Origin: a virus
Direction: 5' to 3' (one strand)
Length of the DNA: 43,494 nt
IMG/VR virus record: IMGVR_UViG_3300005613_000128
Span: 1 to 43,494 of that record
Shown: piece after piece, positions 25,126-32,467 of the stretch
Position numbering within the stretch: position 1 is the first letter of the stretch
Layout: each line of letters begins with the position of its first letter
Position numbers and translations under genes: made by a program
Notes under the pieces: model-generated
The model's database searches: none
What the model was told of the DNA's origin: nothing
The model's input: the letters and a program-made list of their open reading frames with translations, nothing else

Positions 25126-25438
25126 TTTTACCTTCTACGAATGCCTTATCAAAATTCTTCTTTGCATCCTCACCACTGATAAAATTATCAATCGTCGCCG
25201 TCGCACCGGCGAAGATGACCGCCGCCGACTTGTTGATTTGCGCCCCAGTCAGTTCGGACTTTCCCTTCTCAGGTGTGATAATCAGATAGCTCGAATAAAT
25301 CTGCCCCTTATAAGGGATAATGTACTCGAAAATCTCTTTATCAACCCGTCGGATGTAAACCATCACACCCTTGTACGGCATTGCCTTCAAGACCTCAATC
25401 CGACCTTCTACTTTTTTGACGTTCAACTTTTTTTTCAT
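25118..25438 (-). CDS. Small protein between terminase and portal
   Basis: The 106-residue product begins MKKKLNVKKVEGRIEVLKAM; the beta-rich core (GVMVYIRRVDKEIFEYIIPY, IYSSYLIITPEKGKSE) precedes an Ala-rich helix. The ATG overlaps the previous stop as TAATG, and its end overlaps the portal gene, so it is translated with the packaging genes. No family is recognised. Confidence 0.7.
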   Translation of the reverse strand: MKKKLNVKKVEGRIEVLKAMPYKGVMVYIRRVDKEIFEYIIPYKGQIYSSYLIITPEKGKSELTGAQINKSAAVIFAGATATIDNFISGEDAKKNFDKAFVEGKNG

Positions 25439-25662
25439 TATACCATTTCTCCCCTCCCCCCGATACCCATATCCAACCCCTCCTTTTCCTCAATAAGAAC
25501 AGTCTGATTTGGTTCCGCCCTTACCACCCGCCCATCGGTCTTGTGAACCAGAATCTTACCAAACGGGTATTTCCTCAATATCTTGATTAAATGCGCCTCC
25601 CGCGCTGTTACTACAATCGTTAGCTCTTTTTCTGGTAGTGGGGGATTGAATGGTTTAGGCAT
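25438..25662 (-). CDS. Small protein coupled to terminase
   Basis: The 74-residue product begins MPKPFNPPLPEKELTIVV. Its ATG lies within the last codons of the large terminase gene (8-nt overlap). A longer in-frame reading upstream to 25914 is only the shadow of terminase. The middle (LIKILRKYPFGKILVHKTDG) suggests a small beta fold. No family is recognised. Confidence 0.7.
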   Translation of the reverse strand: MPKPFNPPLPEKELTIVVTAREAHLIKILRKYPFGKILVHKTDGRVVRAEPNQTVLIEEKEGLDMGIGGRGEMV

Positions 25663-26971
25663 AAGGATCGTCTTTCGGCACCCGAACGGTCGCTCCGACA
25701 GGTGTAACCTTCTTCCTATATGATACCGCAAAAGTCCTAAAAGCGTCAGCACCGTGGGATGCCCAATCGTGATGGGGACGCAACTTGAATGTTTGGTTCT
25801 TCTCATCAAATTCCTTATGATAGCTCCTAAGCGCCGATAATCCCTTCTCACAATTTGTAGCATCAAACCAACACCGTGCCAGAACACTCCTAACCGCCTC
25901 AATACCATCCTCAACTCTCAGCATCGGTGCCACCGTAAAATCAATTCCCAGCCCCTTAGCAACCTCCAGACGAGACTTTCCTGTCCCAAGCTCCCTAACA
26001 GTTATGTCGTGTGGCGCAAAATGTTGGTCGTAAACATAGGGCTTATTCTGGAGATATTTGACGTAGTACGGTAGCCCCTCACCAGTAGTTTCGTAGTAGT
26101 CAATCACCCGTATCTCTTGGCCAATTATCTGAAGAAACCAAATTGCCATCTCATCCCCAATCCCCAAGTCCCAAGCAGTGCAAACCCGCGCCTGCGGCTC
26201 GTAAGGCACCTTCCCGATCCTCTTTTGTTCATCGGCCAACATTAACTGGGGGCCATAGTAGGAACCTTGGATCGGAACCTCAAAGGAACACATATACTCT
26301 TGTTGGTAGAGGGCATCGTTGCCATCCTTAGCAATAATCTCCTTTCGCTCCTGTTCTAGAATCTCTAACGGTATTGCTCCGGTATCCTTAACCGTCAGCA
26401 CCTCGGCAAACCAGACATCGGGATCGCTCTGTGCCATCTTGAACAAAGTGTAGCCGTGGTTCTTACCTCTAGGAGTAAAGTTGAAAATAGCCCAACCGTT
26501 GTTTTCGGCGAGGATAGGCCGTAGGTAATCCCACGCTACTGGGTTTTGGAGAGCGTATTCGGAAAAAACACAACCAATGGGGTTTGAACCAACAACTGCA
26601 TCAATCTTATCCGTCCCAATCACTTGAAAAAGCGAACCGTTTTTCATCTCAATCTTCATCTCGGAGTTATTAGTTCGCTCGCGCCACTCTAAAGGAAAAT
26701 GATCAGTAAATTTGAAGCCCGCCCGATCTCTGCCGTCCCACAAAATCTTCTTGCCCTGCGCATAGGTTGGGAACAGGTAAAAGTAAGCACCAATCCGTCG
26801 CGACATTTGGTCTGCCATATAGTTGACAAAGGTCTTGTCCTTCCCGCTCCGGCGGTGCCAAACACAAACCGCCCTCTTTCTCCCCTCCTCAAGCGCCTCA
26901 ATCACAGGAGCTTGGTAACTACGCAAAACAAACTCGTACGGCAATTTAATCTTAACCTCTGTCTCTGTCAC
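25655..26971 (-). CDS. terL: Terminase large subunit
   Basis: The 438-residue protein has the ATPase Walker A WHRRSGKDKTF (residues about 38-48), a Walker B-type strand GCVFSEYALQ near 135, and a C-terminal RNase H-like nuclease starting ARVCTAWDLGIGDEMAIWF with FAPHDITVREL later. It drives DNA packaging and cuts the concatemer. It overlaps the small subunit by 20 nt upstream. Confidence 0.92.
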   Translation of the reverse strand: MTETEVKIKLPYEFVLRSYQAPVIEALEEGRKRAVCVWHRRSGKDKTFVNYMADQMSRRIGAYFYLFPTYAQGKKILWDGRDRAGFKFTDHFPLEWRERTNNSEMKIEMKNGSLFQVIGTDKIDAVVGSNPIGCVFSEYALQNPVAWDYLRPILAENNGWAIFNFTPRGKNHGYTLFKMAQSDPDVWFAEVLTVKDTGAIPLEILEQERKEIIAKDGNDALYQQEYMCSFEVPIQGSYYGPQLMLADEQKRIGKVPYEPQARVCTAWDLGIGDEMAIWFLQIIGQEIRVIDYYETTGEGLPYYVKYLQNKPYVYDQHFAPHDITVRELGTGKSRLEVAKGLGIDFTVAPMLRVEDGIEAVRSVLARCWFDATNCEKGLSALRSYHKEFDEKNQTFKLRPHHDWASHGADAFRTFAVSYRKKVTPVGATVRVPKDDPYA

Positions 26972-27512
26972 CTTTTTCTACCCTCCACCCCCGCTCAATT
27001 ATTAAAACCCTATCCCCACTTCCCTCATCATCCTTCGTCGGATACTTCTTTTTGAGTTTGTAAATTCGGTCAAGGGATTTACCAACCGCCGCGTTGTCCG
27101 GAGCGTAAAAGTAGGCGCGCTTCCAACTATGTTGTAGCTTAATCTCCACCACCCTACAGTTGGGAAAACTCTCAATGGTTTTTCTGATAGATTTGTTGCT
27201 CTCGCTTGCGGGGAAAACATAGTGTTGAACGTGTGAGGCACGGAGTTGGCCCCCCTCCACGGCTGCTAAGGCATCATCCGGAAAATACTCCTCCATCAAT
27301 TTGTCCCAACCCTTCGATTTCGTTACCCTCGTCGGACTTTTCGAGACAGACTCCGAATAACCAGACTCTCTTAAAATCTTGCCGATTGTAACGCGCTTAC
27401 CCTTGGAATTTCTGACAATTTCTGCTAACTTTTTAACGGCGATTTGCTGTCTGAGAGTTGGGGTAATCTTCCTCTCTTTGGATTTCGCCTTACGGTTTTT
27501 CCGTTGAGGCAT
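26952..27512 (-). CDS. terS: Terminase small subunit
   Basis: Read from the ATG at 27512 the product is 186 residues, beginning MPQRKNRKAKSKERKITPTL. A basic arm is followed by an HTH-like block (VTIGKILRESGYSESVSKSP, then TRVTKSKGWDKLMEEYFPDD), the usual terminase small-subunit DNA-recognition pattern. The C-terminal half (SHVQHYVFPASESNKSIRKT) is an added beta domain. A GTG seven codons upstream lacks support. It overlaps TerL. Confidence 0.85.
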   Translation of the reverse strand: MPQRKNRKAKSKERKITPTLRQQIAVKKLAEIVRNSKGKRVTIGKILRESGYSESVSKSPTRVTKSKGWDKLMEEYFPDDALAAVEGGQLRASHVQHYVFPASESNKSIRKTIESFPNCRVVEIKLQHSWKRAYFYAPDNAAVGKSLDRIYKLKKKYPTKDDEGSGDRVLIIERGWRVEKGDRDRG

Positions 27513-27517
27513 AGTGC

Positions 27518-27631
27518 CTAGAGTATAGCACACATAAGTCCAAAGAGACGAAAGAGGGCAACACCTGTCAAACCAATAAGGAATAAGCCCGTCGCGAATG
27601 TCAGAACGATAACAACATCTTCAAATTTCAT
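27518..27631 (-). CDS. 37-residue membrane micro-protein
   Basis: MKFEDVVIVLTFATG continues as one hydrophobic helix (LFLIGLTGVALFRLF) with short charged ends, so it is a single-span membrane protein. The ATG follows GAGGAGGTGG and overlaps the previous stop as ATGA, which makes it a credible gene despite its size. It ends 5 nt before the TerS ATG, and its last codons contain TGCTATACT, a possible -10 for terminase. Confidence 0.7.
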   Translation of the reverse strand: MKFEDVVIVLTFATGLFLIGLTGVALFRLFGLMCAIL

Positions 27632-27888
27632 TTCCCCACCTCCTCAATTTTCTTTTTGATTTCACTAAACCACCAACTTTGGTGTCCCTCTGTACCTCTC
27701 AATTCATCACGGATATACTGCTCCCATTCCCCATCGAAGATGCCCAAAGCCCAAGAGCGGAAGAGTTTTTCCATATCCTCGACAAACAAATGTCTGTCCT
27801 GATTTAGTCGGTCAATCGGTCTTGGTTTATCACCTTCAACTAGGAAACTGTCCATTAGTTTGTAAATGTTTTCTCTAATCTTTGTCAT
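27628..27888 (-). CDS. Hypothetical early protein
   Basis: This 86-residue acidic helical protein (MTKIRENIYKLMDSFLVEGD, WWFSEIKKKIEEVGK) overlaps the upstream YopX gene and downstream micro-gene as ATGA. No family is recognised. The Trp pair and the DRHLFVEDMEKLFRSWALG segment look like a folded helix bundle. Confidence 0.7.
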   Translation of the reverse strand: MTKIRENIYKLMDSFLVEGDKPRPIDRLNQDRHLFVEDMEKLFRSWALGIFDGEWEQYIRDELRGTEGHQSWWFSEIKKKIEEVGK

Positions 27889-28229
27889 TGTTTCTCCAAA
27901 AGCTCTGGGTTCTCGTAAATGTTGCCGATTACTTCCACACCTTCAGGATTAAGTGGTATATGAACAGGACCCATCACAGTCTCACCGGAGATCCAACCAT
28001 CGTGGGGATCAATGTCCCTTACCCACCCCTTTCCACCATACCTTAATATAATATCCCCCTCATAAATCTCCTTCCCGTTTTTATCGCGGAGACCTGTGTA
28101 TTGCATCGCAAAATACTCCTCACCTCTGTTAGACATAACAAGCCTACTAAAATCATCTCCCACCTTTGGATAAATCATTGCAACCGATTCTGGATACCAA
28201 TATCTAAACTTAATTTCTCTCTTTGTCAT
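27885..28229 (-). CDS. YopX-like protein, copy 1
   Basis: The 114-residue protein has the YopX signature: N-terminal KREIKFRYWYP, central MQYTGLRDKNGKEIYEGDI and C-terminal VEVIGNIYENPELLEKQ. YopX proteins are common in phages; their function is not established. GGAGG precedes the ATG. It is paralogous to 30929-31438 but lacks that protein's zinc-ribbon extension. Confidence 0.88.
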   Translation of the reverse strand: MTKREIKFRYWYPESVAMIYPKVGDDFSRLVMSNRGEEYFAMQYTGLRDKNGKEIYEGDIILRYGGKGWVRDIDPHDGWISGETVMGPVHIPLNPEGVEVIGNIYENPELLEKQ

Positions 28230-28312
28230 TGTTTTTCCTCCAATGTGTCCAATCTTGTTCTCATTTTTCTAGCCAATGTTAATTTTTCTTTGTGAGATAA
28301 TTTTACTGACAT
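28226..28312 (-). CDS. 28-residue micro-ORF
   Basis: MSVKLSHKEKLTLARKMRTR with a short helical tail overlaps the transglycosylase stop by 10 nt and the YopX start by 4. No clear Shine-Dalgarno is present, so it depends on coupling. It is basic at first, then acidic. It may be a genuine small protein or chance. Confidence 0.4.
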   Translation of the reverse strand: MSVKLSHKEKLTLARKMRTRLDTLEEKQ

Positions 28313-28830
28313 TTTTTATCACAAACCGGCCATCGCCAACTTTGCTCACCTTTGTCGTAAAGTTTTTTTGCAATCCGGATCATCTCTCGCCAGTCCCAAA
28401 TATCCGTTCCACCGTTAGCATAATAAGTGCTAGTATCAAATTGAAAAAGTCCGTAATAACCAAGCGGGTTATAAGCATCAGTACTACCACCAGACTCACA
28501 AGAAACAACACAGTTAGCCCAATCCAATCCGGCAGGATCGTCAAAAACTTCCGCCAAATATAGAATAACCTCTTTCTCTTGGCGATCTCCCCCATCAACA
28601 CCCCCATTACCTCGAATACTGGCTCTAGGATCATATCTAACTGCTGTCGTTGTTGCTGTGATAGTATTTGCATATCTTACTTTCAACCCAGAACTTGCAA
28701 TATGGCTTTCCATATTGCTATTTTCTACTCTACAGTACTCCGTGATTGCCACCACCATCGCCACGGCTAAGACCCAAACTACGATTCCTAACAGGACTCC
28801 TATTAAGAAATTCCGTAAGTGGCTAGTCAT
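28303..28830 (-). CDS. Membrane-anchored lytic transglycosylase-like protein
   Basis: In this 175-residue protein residues 7-31 are a hydrophobic anchor (FLIGVLLGIVVWVLAVAMV). The C-terminal half has a lysozyme/SLT-like domain: WANCVVSCESGGSTDAYNPL with catalytic Glu in CESGG, then GYYGLFQFDTSTYYANGGTD and AKKLYDKGEQSWRWPVC. It would cut peptidoglycan from the outer face of the membrane. It is outside the lysis cassette and preceded by a structured 150-nt leader. No Shine-Dalgarno is seen. Confidence 0.78.
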   Translation of the reverse strand: MTSHLRNFLIGVLLGIVVWVLAVAMVVAITEYCRVENSNMESHIASSGLKVRYANTITATTTAVRYDPRASIRGNGGVDGGDRQEKEVILYLAEVFDDPAGLDWANCVVSCESGGSTDAYNPLGYYGLFQFDTSTYYANGGTDIWDWREMIRIAKKLYDKGEQSWRWPVCDKKCQ

Positions 28831-28834
28831 AAGA

Positions 28835-28975
28835 CTGCAGAGCGGAAGTGAATACTAACCTTCTTACCAACGACATAGGTACTGCTAAACCTATTAAATC
28901 CGCTCCGCAGAGGGCGCTGGGCGAGATGTAAAATAAAATAGTTTAGGGGCGTTCCGGCCCAAACCTCACCCAGCG
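28835..28975 (-). other. Structured leader before the transglycosylase gene
   Basis: The minus-strand RNA holds two long stems: CGCTGGGTGAG with CTCGCCCAGCG (28965-28975 and 28915-28925, 11 pairs, one U-G) and CTGCGGAGCGGA with TCCGCTCTGCAG (28899-28910 and 28835-28846, 12 pairs, one G-U). Inner hairpins include ATAGGT/ACCTAT. On the plus strand each long stem has a mismatch. The second stem ends 4 nt before the ATG at 28830, which has no Shine-Dalgarno. Confidence 0.7.
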
Positions 28976-28979
28976 ACCT

Positions 28980-29210
28980 CTACCGACCTCTCTCCCTCTC
29001 AAACTTTTTTTGCTCCTCCGGTGTCAAGACCGCTGATAAAATAATCCTAGACCCACTACGGCTCGCTTTGTGAATGATTATATCCTCTGGCACGAACCCA
29101 AAAGTGTCCAAGAGATTAACGCGCACCGCGTCCTTCCCCGGCTGGTTTTTGAGTTTGAACGGGGCCGTACTTTTAACCCCAAGCTGTTTCTGCTGTTCCT
29201 TTTTTGGCAT
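28980..29210 (-). CDS. Small basic early protein
   Basis: Read from the ATG at 29210 (TAATG overlap) the product is 76 residues, MPKKEQQKQLGVKSTAPFKL onward, with DTFGFVPEDIIIHKASRSGS and a charged end KKFERERGR. Size and charge fit a nucleic-acid-binding protein, but no family is recognised. Confidence 0.65.
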   Translation of the reverse strand: MPKKEQQKQLGVKSTAPFKLKNQPGKDAVRVNLLDTFGFVPEDIIIHKASRSGSRIILSAVLTPEEQKKFERERGR

Positions 29211-29398
29211 TACTTCCCTTTCTTTTCTAACGGCTTCCAAACAACAATAACCCGACCATCCTTAACCTCGGATACCTCAAACTTCACCAGAGTCCCGCTC
29301 TCGAACAGAGGAATAACCGTTGCTTCTAATTTACCTTTTTTAGTAACGATCCTAACTTGGCAGTCAAGAACCTTTACCTCATCTTTTCCTTTTGGCAC
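29210..29398 (-). CDS. Small beta-rich early protein, GTG start
   Basis: The 62-residue product starts at GTG (29398) after a near-perfect GGAGGTGAT. The sequence MPKGKDEVKVLDCQVRIVTK continues as alternating strands (LEATVIPLFESGTLVKFEV, GRVIVVWKPLEKKGK). It is coupled to the next gene by TAATG. No family is recognised. Confidence 0.7.
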   Translation of the reverse strand: MPKGKDEVKVLDCQVRIVTKKGKLEATVIPLFESGTLVKFEVSEVKDGRVIVVWKPLEKKGK

Positions 29399-29435
29399 CT
29401 AACATCACCTCCCGTTACAATTTTATCACACAACC

Positions 29436-29678
29436 TCAAGTTTCCGAGTAAATCCGTGTCTTCAACATCTTAGTCTGTCCAGCAAAGCGGAGCGGTTCGA
29501 CCGTTAGCTCCCCGCGCCAGAATTTATCAACACACTCCTGCAATGGCTCCGACCTCTCAAATTCAAACACAACCTTGCGCGGATTGGACTTGTCCATCGT
29601 AAAAGGAAAGGCCAACGACAACACCGTTGCTAGAGTAAGATCGTTAGTTTTATAAATATCATTCTCTACTTTTTTCAT
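29436..29678 (-). CDS. DUF5659-like protein
   Basis: The 80-residue protein matches the DUF5659 pattern: DIYKTNDLTLATVLSLAFPF, RKVVFEFERSEPLQECVDKF, WRGELTVEPL and a final LKTRIYSE. The family is common in phages and of unknown function. GGTGATAAGGT lies just before the ATG. Confidence 0.78.
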   Translation of the reverse strand: MKKVENDIYKTNDLTLATVLSLAFPFTMDKSNPRKVVFEFERSEPLQECVDKFWRGELTVEPLRFAGQTKMLKTRIYSET

Positions 29679-29713
29679 ACCTTATCACCCCCCACCCCTC
29701 GTCTGTTCATCAC

Positions 29714-29754
29714 AAGGGGAATCCCCGAAATTACCCCTAAAGGGGATTCCCCTT
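29714..29754. repeat. Perfect 13-bp inverted repeat in early operon
   Basis: AAGGGGAATCCCC (29714-29726) and GGGGATTCCCCTT (29742-29754) are perfect reverse complements around a 15-nt loop. Each arm is itself nearly palindromic. No U-run follows, so it is not a standard terminator; an operator, processing site or mRNA barrier is possible. Confidence 0.75.
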
Positions 29755-29761
29755 CTGACGA

Positions 29762-30385
29762 TCAAGCAGGCACATCCCCCGGGGGTACATCCTCTTTCCC
29801 AGCAACGTTTATAGCCGCGTCCTCACTTTTCAGTGCCACCACCTCCTTCTTTGTCGGAAGATTGGCACCCACATCACTTGGTTGCCCCTCAGCCCGTTTC
29901 TTGACTCGGCGCTCCTCCAAGTTGGCTACAAAGTCCTTGGCAAATTGCTTCTCCCCATCGTCTAACTTCTTAACCTTTGCCGGTGCCTCCGCTACCTTGA
30001 CAATGTTAGCCCACAAACCACCACGACTGCCCGTCTTATGCACCACCTTACCTCGAAAAACCCCACCGATTAAATCATTAATGATAAACGGTTCAGTATC
30101 TTCGAGAATATCTTTTACCACCGCGCAAGCCAAATCGTAAAGGTGTGAGGTGCTCCCACCCTCAAAACCCGCCGTGAAAGAGCGACTAATACGACGAATT
30201 ATCATTTGACCACGACTCTCACCATCTAACACAGCACAGTAGACTCGAAGCATATCCTTAATTCCAAAGTTTGTTTCCACATCAAGTAGCTCGCTGATGT
30301 CAACAATCTCGAAATTATGGAGACCTTCTGGCACCTTTGGTGCCGGAGGTTCATTTTTGATTGATGCTCTATTTTTCGGAATCAT
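29762..30385 (-). CDS. Putative OB-fold/ssDNA-binding-like early protein
   Basis: The 207-residue protein has a beta-rich core (EGLHNFEIVDISELLDVETN, DMLRVYCAVLDGESRGQMII), then helix SHLYDLACAVVKDILED and a strand pair INDLIGGVFRGKVVHKTG, a pattern like small phage OB-fold DNA-binding proteins. The last about 70 residues are charged and acidic-ended. It is the only early gene with a replication-like profile. Assignment is tentative; a homology search against SSB and DUF669 would settle it. Confidence 0.5.
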   Translation of the reverse strand: MIPKNRASIKNEPPAPKVPEGLHNFEIVDISELLDVETNFGIKDMLRVYCAVLDGESRGQMIIRRISRSFTAGFEGGSTSHLYDLACAVVKDILEDTEPFIINDLIGGVFRGKVVHKTGSRGGLWANIVKVAEAPAKVKKLDDGEKQFAKDFVANLEERRVKKRAEGQPSDVGANLPTKKEVVALKSEDAAINVAGKEDVPPGDVPA

Positions 30386-30433
30386 TTGTTATCACCTCCT
30401 CTACAAAATAATAAGTTAGTCTCTCTCCCTCTC

Positions 30434-30697
30434 CTAGAGAACCTTCCAGTCCTCGGCTTTAAGATCGCCCTCATTGATGGTCCAAGGATGATCCTTACCA
30501 TCCCCGGTAGGCCCGCCGTGAATCACCACCCGCCCATCTTTGAGGTACCCGTAGATCTCTGGATCTTCCCAATCATCCCTAGTGATCTTTTTTCCACCGA
30601 CCAGCTTTCGGAGCGCTGAGTAAAAACTCATCCCCGGCTGATCTTTAGCTTTTTTAACCACTGGGCTTGTTGGGCTTCCTGCTGCTTTTTCCCCCAT
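30434..30697 (-). CDS. Tad2/DUF2829-like candidate anti-Thoeris protein
   Basis: The 87-residue protein has the DUF2829 layout: MSFYSALRKLVGGKKITRDD with the W that follows, a central strand pair YGYLKDGRVVIHG, and the terminal WTINEGDLKAEDWKVL. Proteins of this family (Thoeris anti-defence 2, Tad2) sequester the cyclic ADP-ribose signal of Thoeris immunity. The family fit is by pattern only; ligand residues were not checked. A ~20-residue disordered N-terminus precedes the domain. GGAGGTGAT precedes the ATG. Confidence 0.55.
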   Translation of the reverse strand: MGEKAAGSPTSPVVKKAKDQPGMSFYSALRKLVGGKKITRDDWEDPEIYGYLKDGRVVIHGGPTGDGKDHPWTINEGDLKAEDWKVL

Positions 30698-30713
30698 CTG
30701 TAATCACCTCCAA

Positions 30714-30929
30714 TTAAAACGGTAAACCCGTTACCGATCGCATTTCGTCTCTCAAACCCTGCTCCACTTCCCCGCTCTTAACTAAACCTTTCTCAACCTT
30801 CTCAATCTCCTTATCAATTTTCCTTTTCTTCTGTTCGAGTTTTGATATTTTTATATGCAAGAGTTGCCGCTGACCTCTTAGACCCGAAATCGCCATCCGG
30901 TATTTCTTGCGATCTTCTTCAGTCAGCAT
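30714..30929 (-). CDS. Small coiled-coil early protein
   Basis: This 71-residue protein has a basic coiled helix (LRGQRQLLHIKISKLEQKKR, then KIDKEIEKVEKGLVKSG). The ATG overlaps the YopX/zinc-ribbon stop as TAATG. No family is recognised. Confidence 0.7.
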   Translation of the reverse strand: MLTEEDRKKYRMAISGLRGQRQLLHIKISKLEQKKRKIDKEIEKVEKGLVKSGEVEQGLRDEMRSVTGLPF

Positions 30930-31438
30930 TACGGGTGCGGCTCCTTTTTATTTCCATTCTTGTTTACCTCCCACTCCTCCTTAGTTATCCCACAATACTC
31001 ACAAACCCACTCACCACGACCCCACCTAACATTCCTTTCCACCCACCAGTGTTTACAATTTCTTTTGTTAACTTTATTTTTCTTTTCCTCCAAAAGTTCT
31101 GGGTTCTCATAAATGTTACCGATTACTTCCCAGTCCTTAGCGAGTAGTGACCACCAACTATTGCCGACCCCATACCCATCGGCAGGGTCGAATACCACAC
31201 TTCCAATATAACCATCCCCACCCCTCACAATATCCCCCTCATAAATCTCCTTGCCTTGCTTATCTTTGAAACCTGTATATTGCATCAAAACAACTTTTTT
31301 CGCTGTAGGATAAAAAACCCCCTTCCCGTTCTCAAGCAACTCACCAATAGCAACTACCAGCACATATTCCTTATCACTAGGGTCAGTAATCATCCTTTTG
31401 TGTTCCTTTGACCAAGCCCTAAACTTAATTTCCCTCAT
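30929..31438 (-). CDS. YopX-like protein fused to zinc ribbon, copy 2
   Basis: In this 169-residue protein residues 1-120 are a YopX domain (MREIKFRAWSKEHKRMI, VLMQYTGFKDKQGKEIYEGD, WEVIGNIYENPELLEEK). The C-terminal extension has a treble-clef-like zinc site: CKHWWVERNV, then WVCEYCGITKEEW. The fusion may give a nucleic-acid-binding function. It is paralogous to 27885-28229. It overlaps the upstream gene by 14 nt. Confidence 0.85.
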   Translation of the reverse strand: MREIKFRAWSKEHKRMITDPSDKEYVLVVAIGELLENGKGVFYPTAKKVVLMQYTGFKDKQGKEIYEGDIVRGGDGYIGSVVFDPADGYGVGNSWWSLLAKDWEVIGNIYENPELLEEKKNKVNKRNCKHWWVERNVRWGRGEWVCEYCGITKEEWEVNKNGNKKEPHP

Positions 31439-31613
31439 TTTCCATTTCCTCCTTCACTTTGTAGTAACTAAAATAATTGTCCGCAATGACTTTGCTGGCC
31501 TTTTCACTAAACCTGTTCCGCCCATCCCAATCCCAAATCTCGTTAAAATTGTAAACCCCACCTTTGTTTCTAAAAATTGTAGCAAGCGCTTCAGCTTGTC
31601 TCCGGGTCGCCAC
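31425..31613 (-). CDS. Small early protein with GTG start
   Basis: The ATG upstream at 31682 lies inside the previous gene; a GTG at 31613 follows a perfect AAGGAGG by 6 nt. From it the product is 62 residues, MATRRQAEALATIFRNKGGV, with NFNEIWDWDGRNRFSEKASK. No family is recognised. The stop overlaps the YopX gene. Confidence 0.65.
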   Translation of the reverse strand: MATRRQAEALATIFRNKGGVYNFNEIWDWDGRNRFSEKASKVIADNYFSYYKVKEEMENEGN

Positions 31614-31842
31614 TGTGAACCTCCTTAAACATTTTCGCAAGGGCCAGAAACTCCCTATAATCAAAACAGTAAATCTCATCACTACCTTTCTTCTTCATTG
31701 CAACTTCACCCGCTGTCTCGCTCAACCAAAACTCAAAACTTGGCCGCACTTTCCCTCTATCAAAACGTTCATTCCTTGCTTCAAGAAAAATATTCATTTT
31801 GTTTCCTCCATCCCAATCTTTTATTACTACATACTTAACCAT
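31591..31842 (-). CDS. Small early protein
   Basis: Read from the ATG at 31842 (8-nt overlap with the HNH-HTH stop), the product is 83 residues, MVKYVVIKDWDGGNKMNIFL with SFEFWLSETAGEVAMKKKG. It is translationally coupled to the HNH-HTH gene. No family is recognised. Confidence 0.65.
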   Translation of the reverse strand: MVKYVVIKDWDGGNKMNIFLEARNERFDRGKVRPSFEFWLSETAGEVAMKKKGSDEIYCFDYREFLALAKMFKEVHSGDPETS

Positions 31843-32458
31843 TATCCGACACCTCCTCCTCCAAAACCTTCCACCATCTTTTAAGTGTCGTTTGGGTAAC
31901 TCCAAAGTGATCCATCAACTTCCCCTCCGACCACCCCTCCTTTTTCAACCGGTAGGAGGCAATCGCTCGACTTATTTTTTCTTTGTGTAGTTTCTGATTC
32001 CACCGATTTGTTGTAACCATCGTATTCTTCTTTACCATACCATATTTTTCGTGGCTTGTCAATAGGCAGTTTGATACCCTCTTTTTCGGATTCAGAATTT
32101 GGTGAACCCGTTGACGACTTAGACCCACCTCACTACCAATTTGTTGGTATGTCAACCCATTATCCCGAAGCTCTCTCACCAATTTCTCCCTCCCCACCTT
32201 TCGAGATCCCTTAACCCCCGCCATCCGTTGATGTTCCCTAAAATGACATTTGGAACACAGGAGCTTTATATTAGACATCTTATGGTTAACACCTTTCCAC
32301 CCAACAGAGCTTACCCCCTTACCATCTATATGGTGAAAAATTAAATTATCGGGAGATCCACACACCTCACACTCGAAATTAGCCCGCTTCAGAACAGCTC
32401 TGTATGTAGGCCAAAGTTTGTCATTGCTCTTGTAAGTCCACCAACGCTCTTTTGCCAT
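31835..32458 (-). CDS. HNH endonuclease-HTH protein
   Basis: The true start is the ATG at 32458, giving 207 residues; the longer reading to 32698 crosses the non-coding control region. HNH zinc site: CEVCG (about 30-34), LIFHHIDGK (about 39-47), NIKLLCSKCHFREH (about 66-79). A helix-turn-helix follows (LRDNGLTYQQIGSEVGLSRQ) and a second HTH-like segment lies near the C-terminus (LMDHFGVTQTTLKRWW). A homing-type nuclease with DNA-binding domains; the HTHs could also make it a regulator of the divergent promoters. Its promoter gives a near-leaderless transcript. Confidence 0.8.
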   Translation of the reverse strand: MAKERWWTYKSNDKLWPTYRAVLKRANFECEVCGSPDNLIFHHIDGKGVSSVGWKGVNHKMSNIKLLCSKCHFREHQRMAGVKGSRKVGREKLVRELRDNGLTYQQIGSEVGLSRQRVHQILNPKKRVSNCLLTSHEKYGMVKKNTMVTTNRWNQKLHKEKISRAIASYRLKKEGWSEGKLMDHFGVTQTTLKRWWKVLEEEVSDNG

Positions 32459-32467
32459 AGCAAAATC

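Noticed and set aside
25437-25445. TGGTATAAT at the start of the 25118-25438 gene as a promoter
   Set aside because: The box includes the start codon itself, so a transcript would begin inside the gene; probably chance. The same holds for TATAAT at 20028.
25663-25914. Upstream extension of the 25438-25662 gene
   Set aside because: This part is an out-of-frame shadow of the large terminase; the ATG at 25662 lies at the terminase stop.
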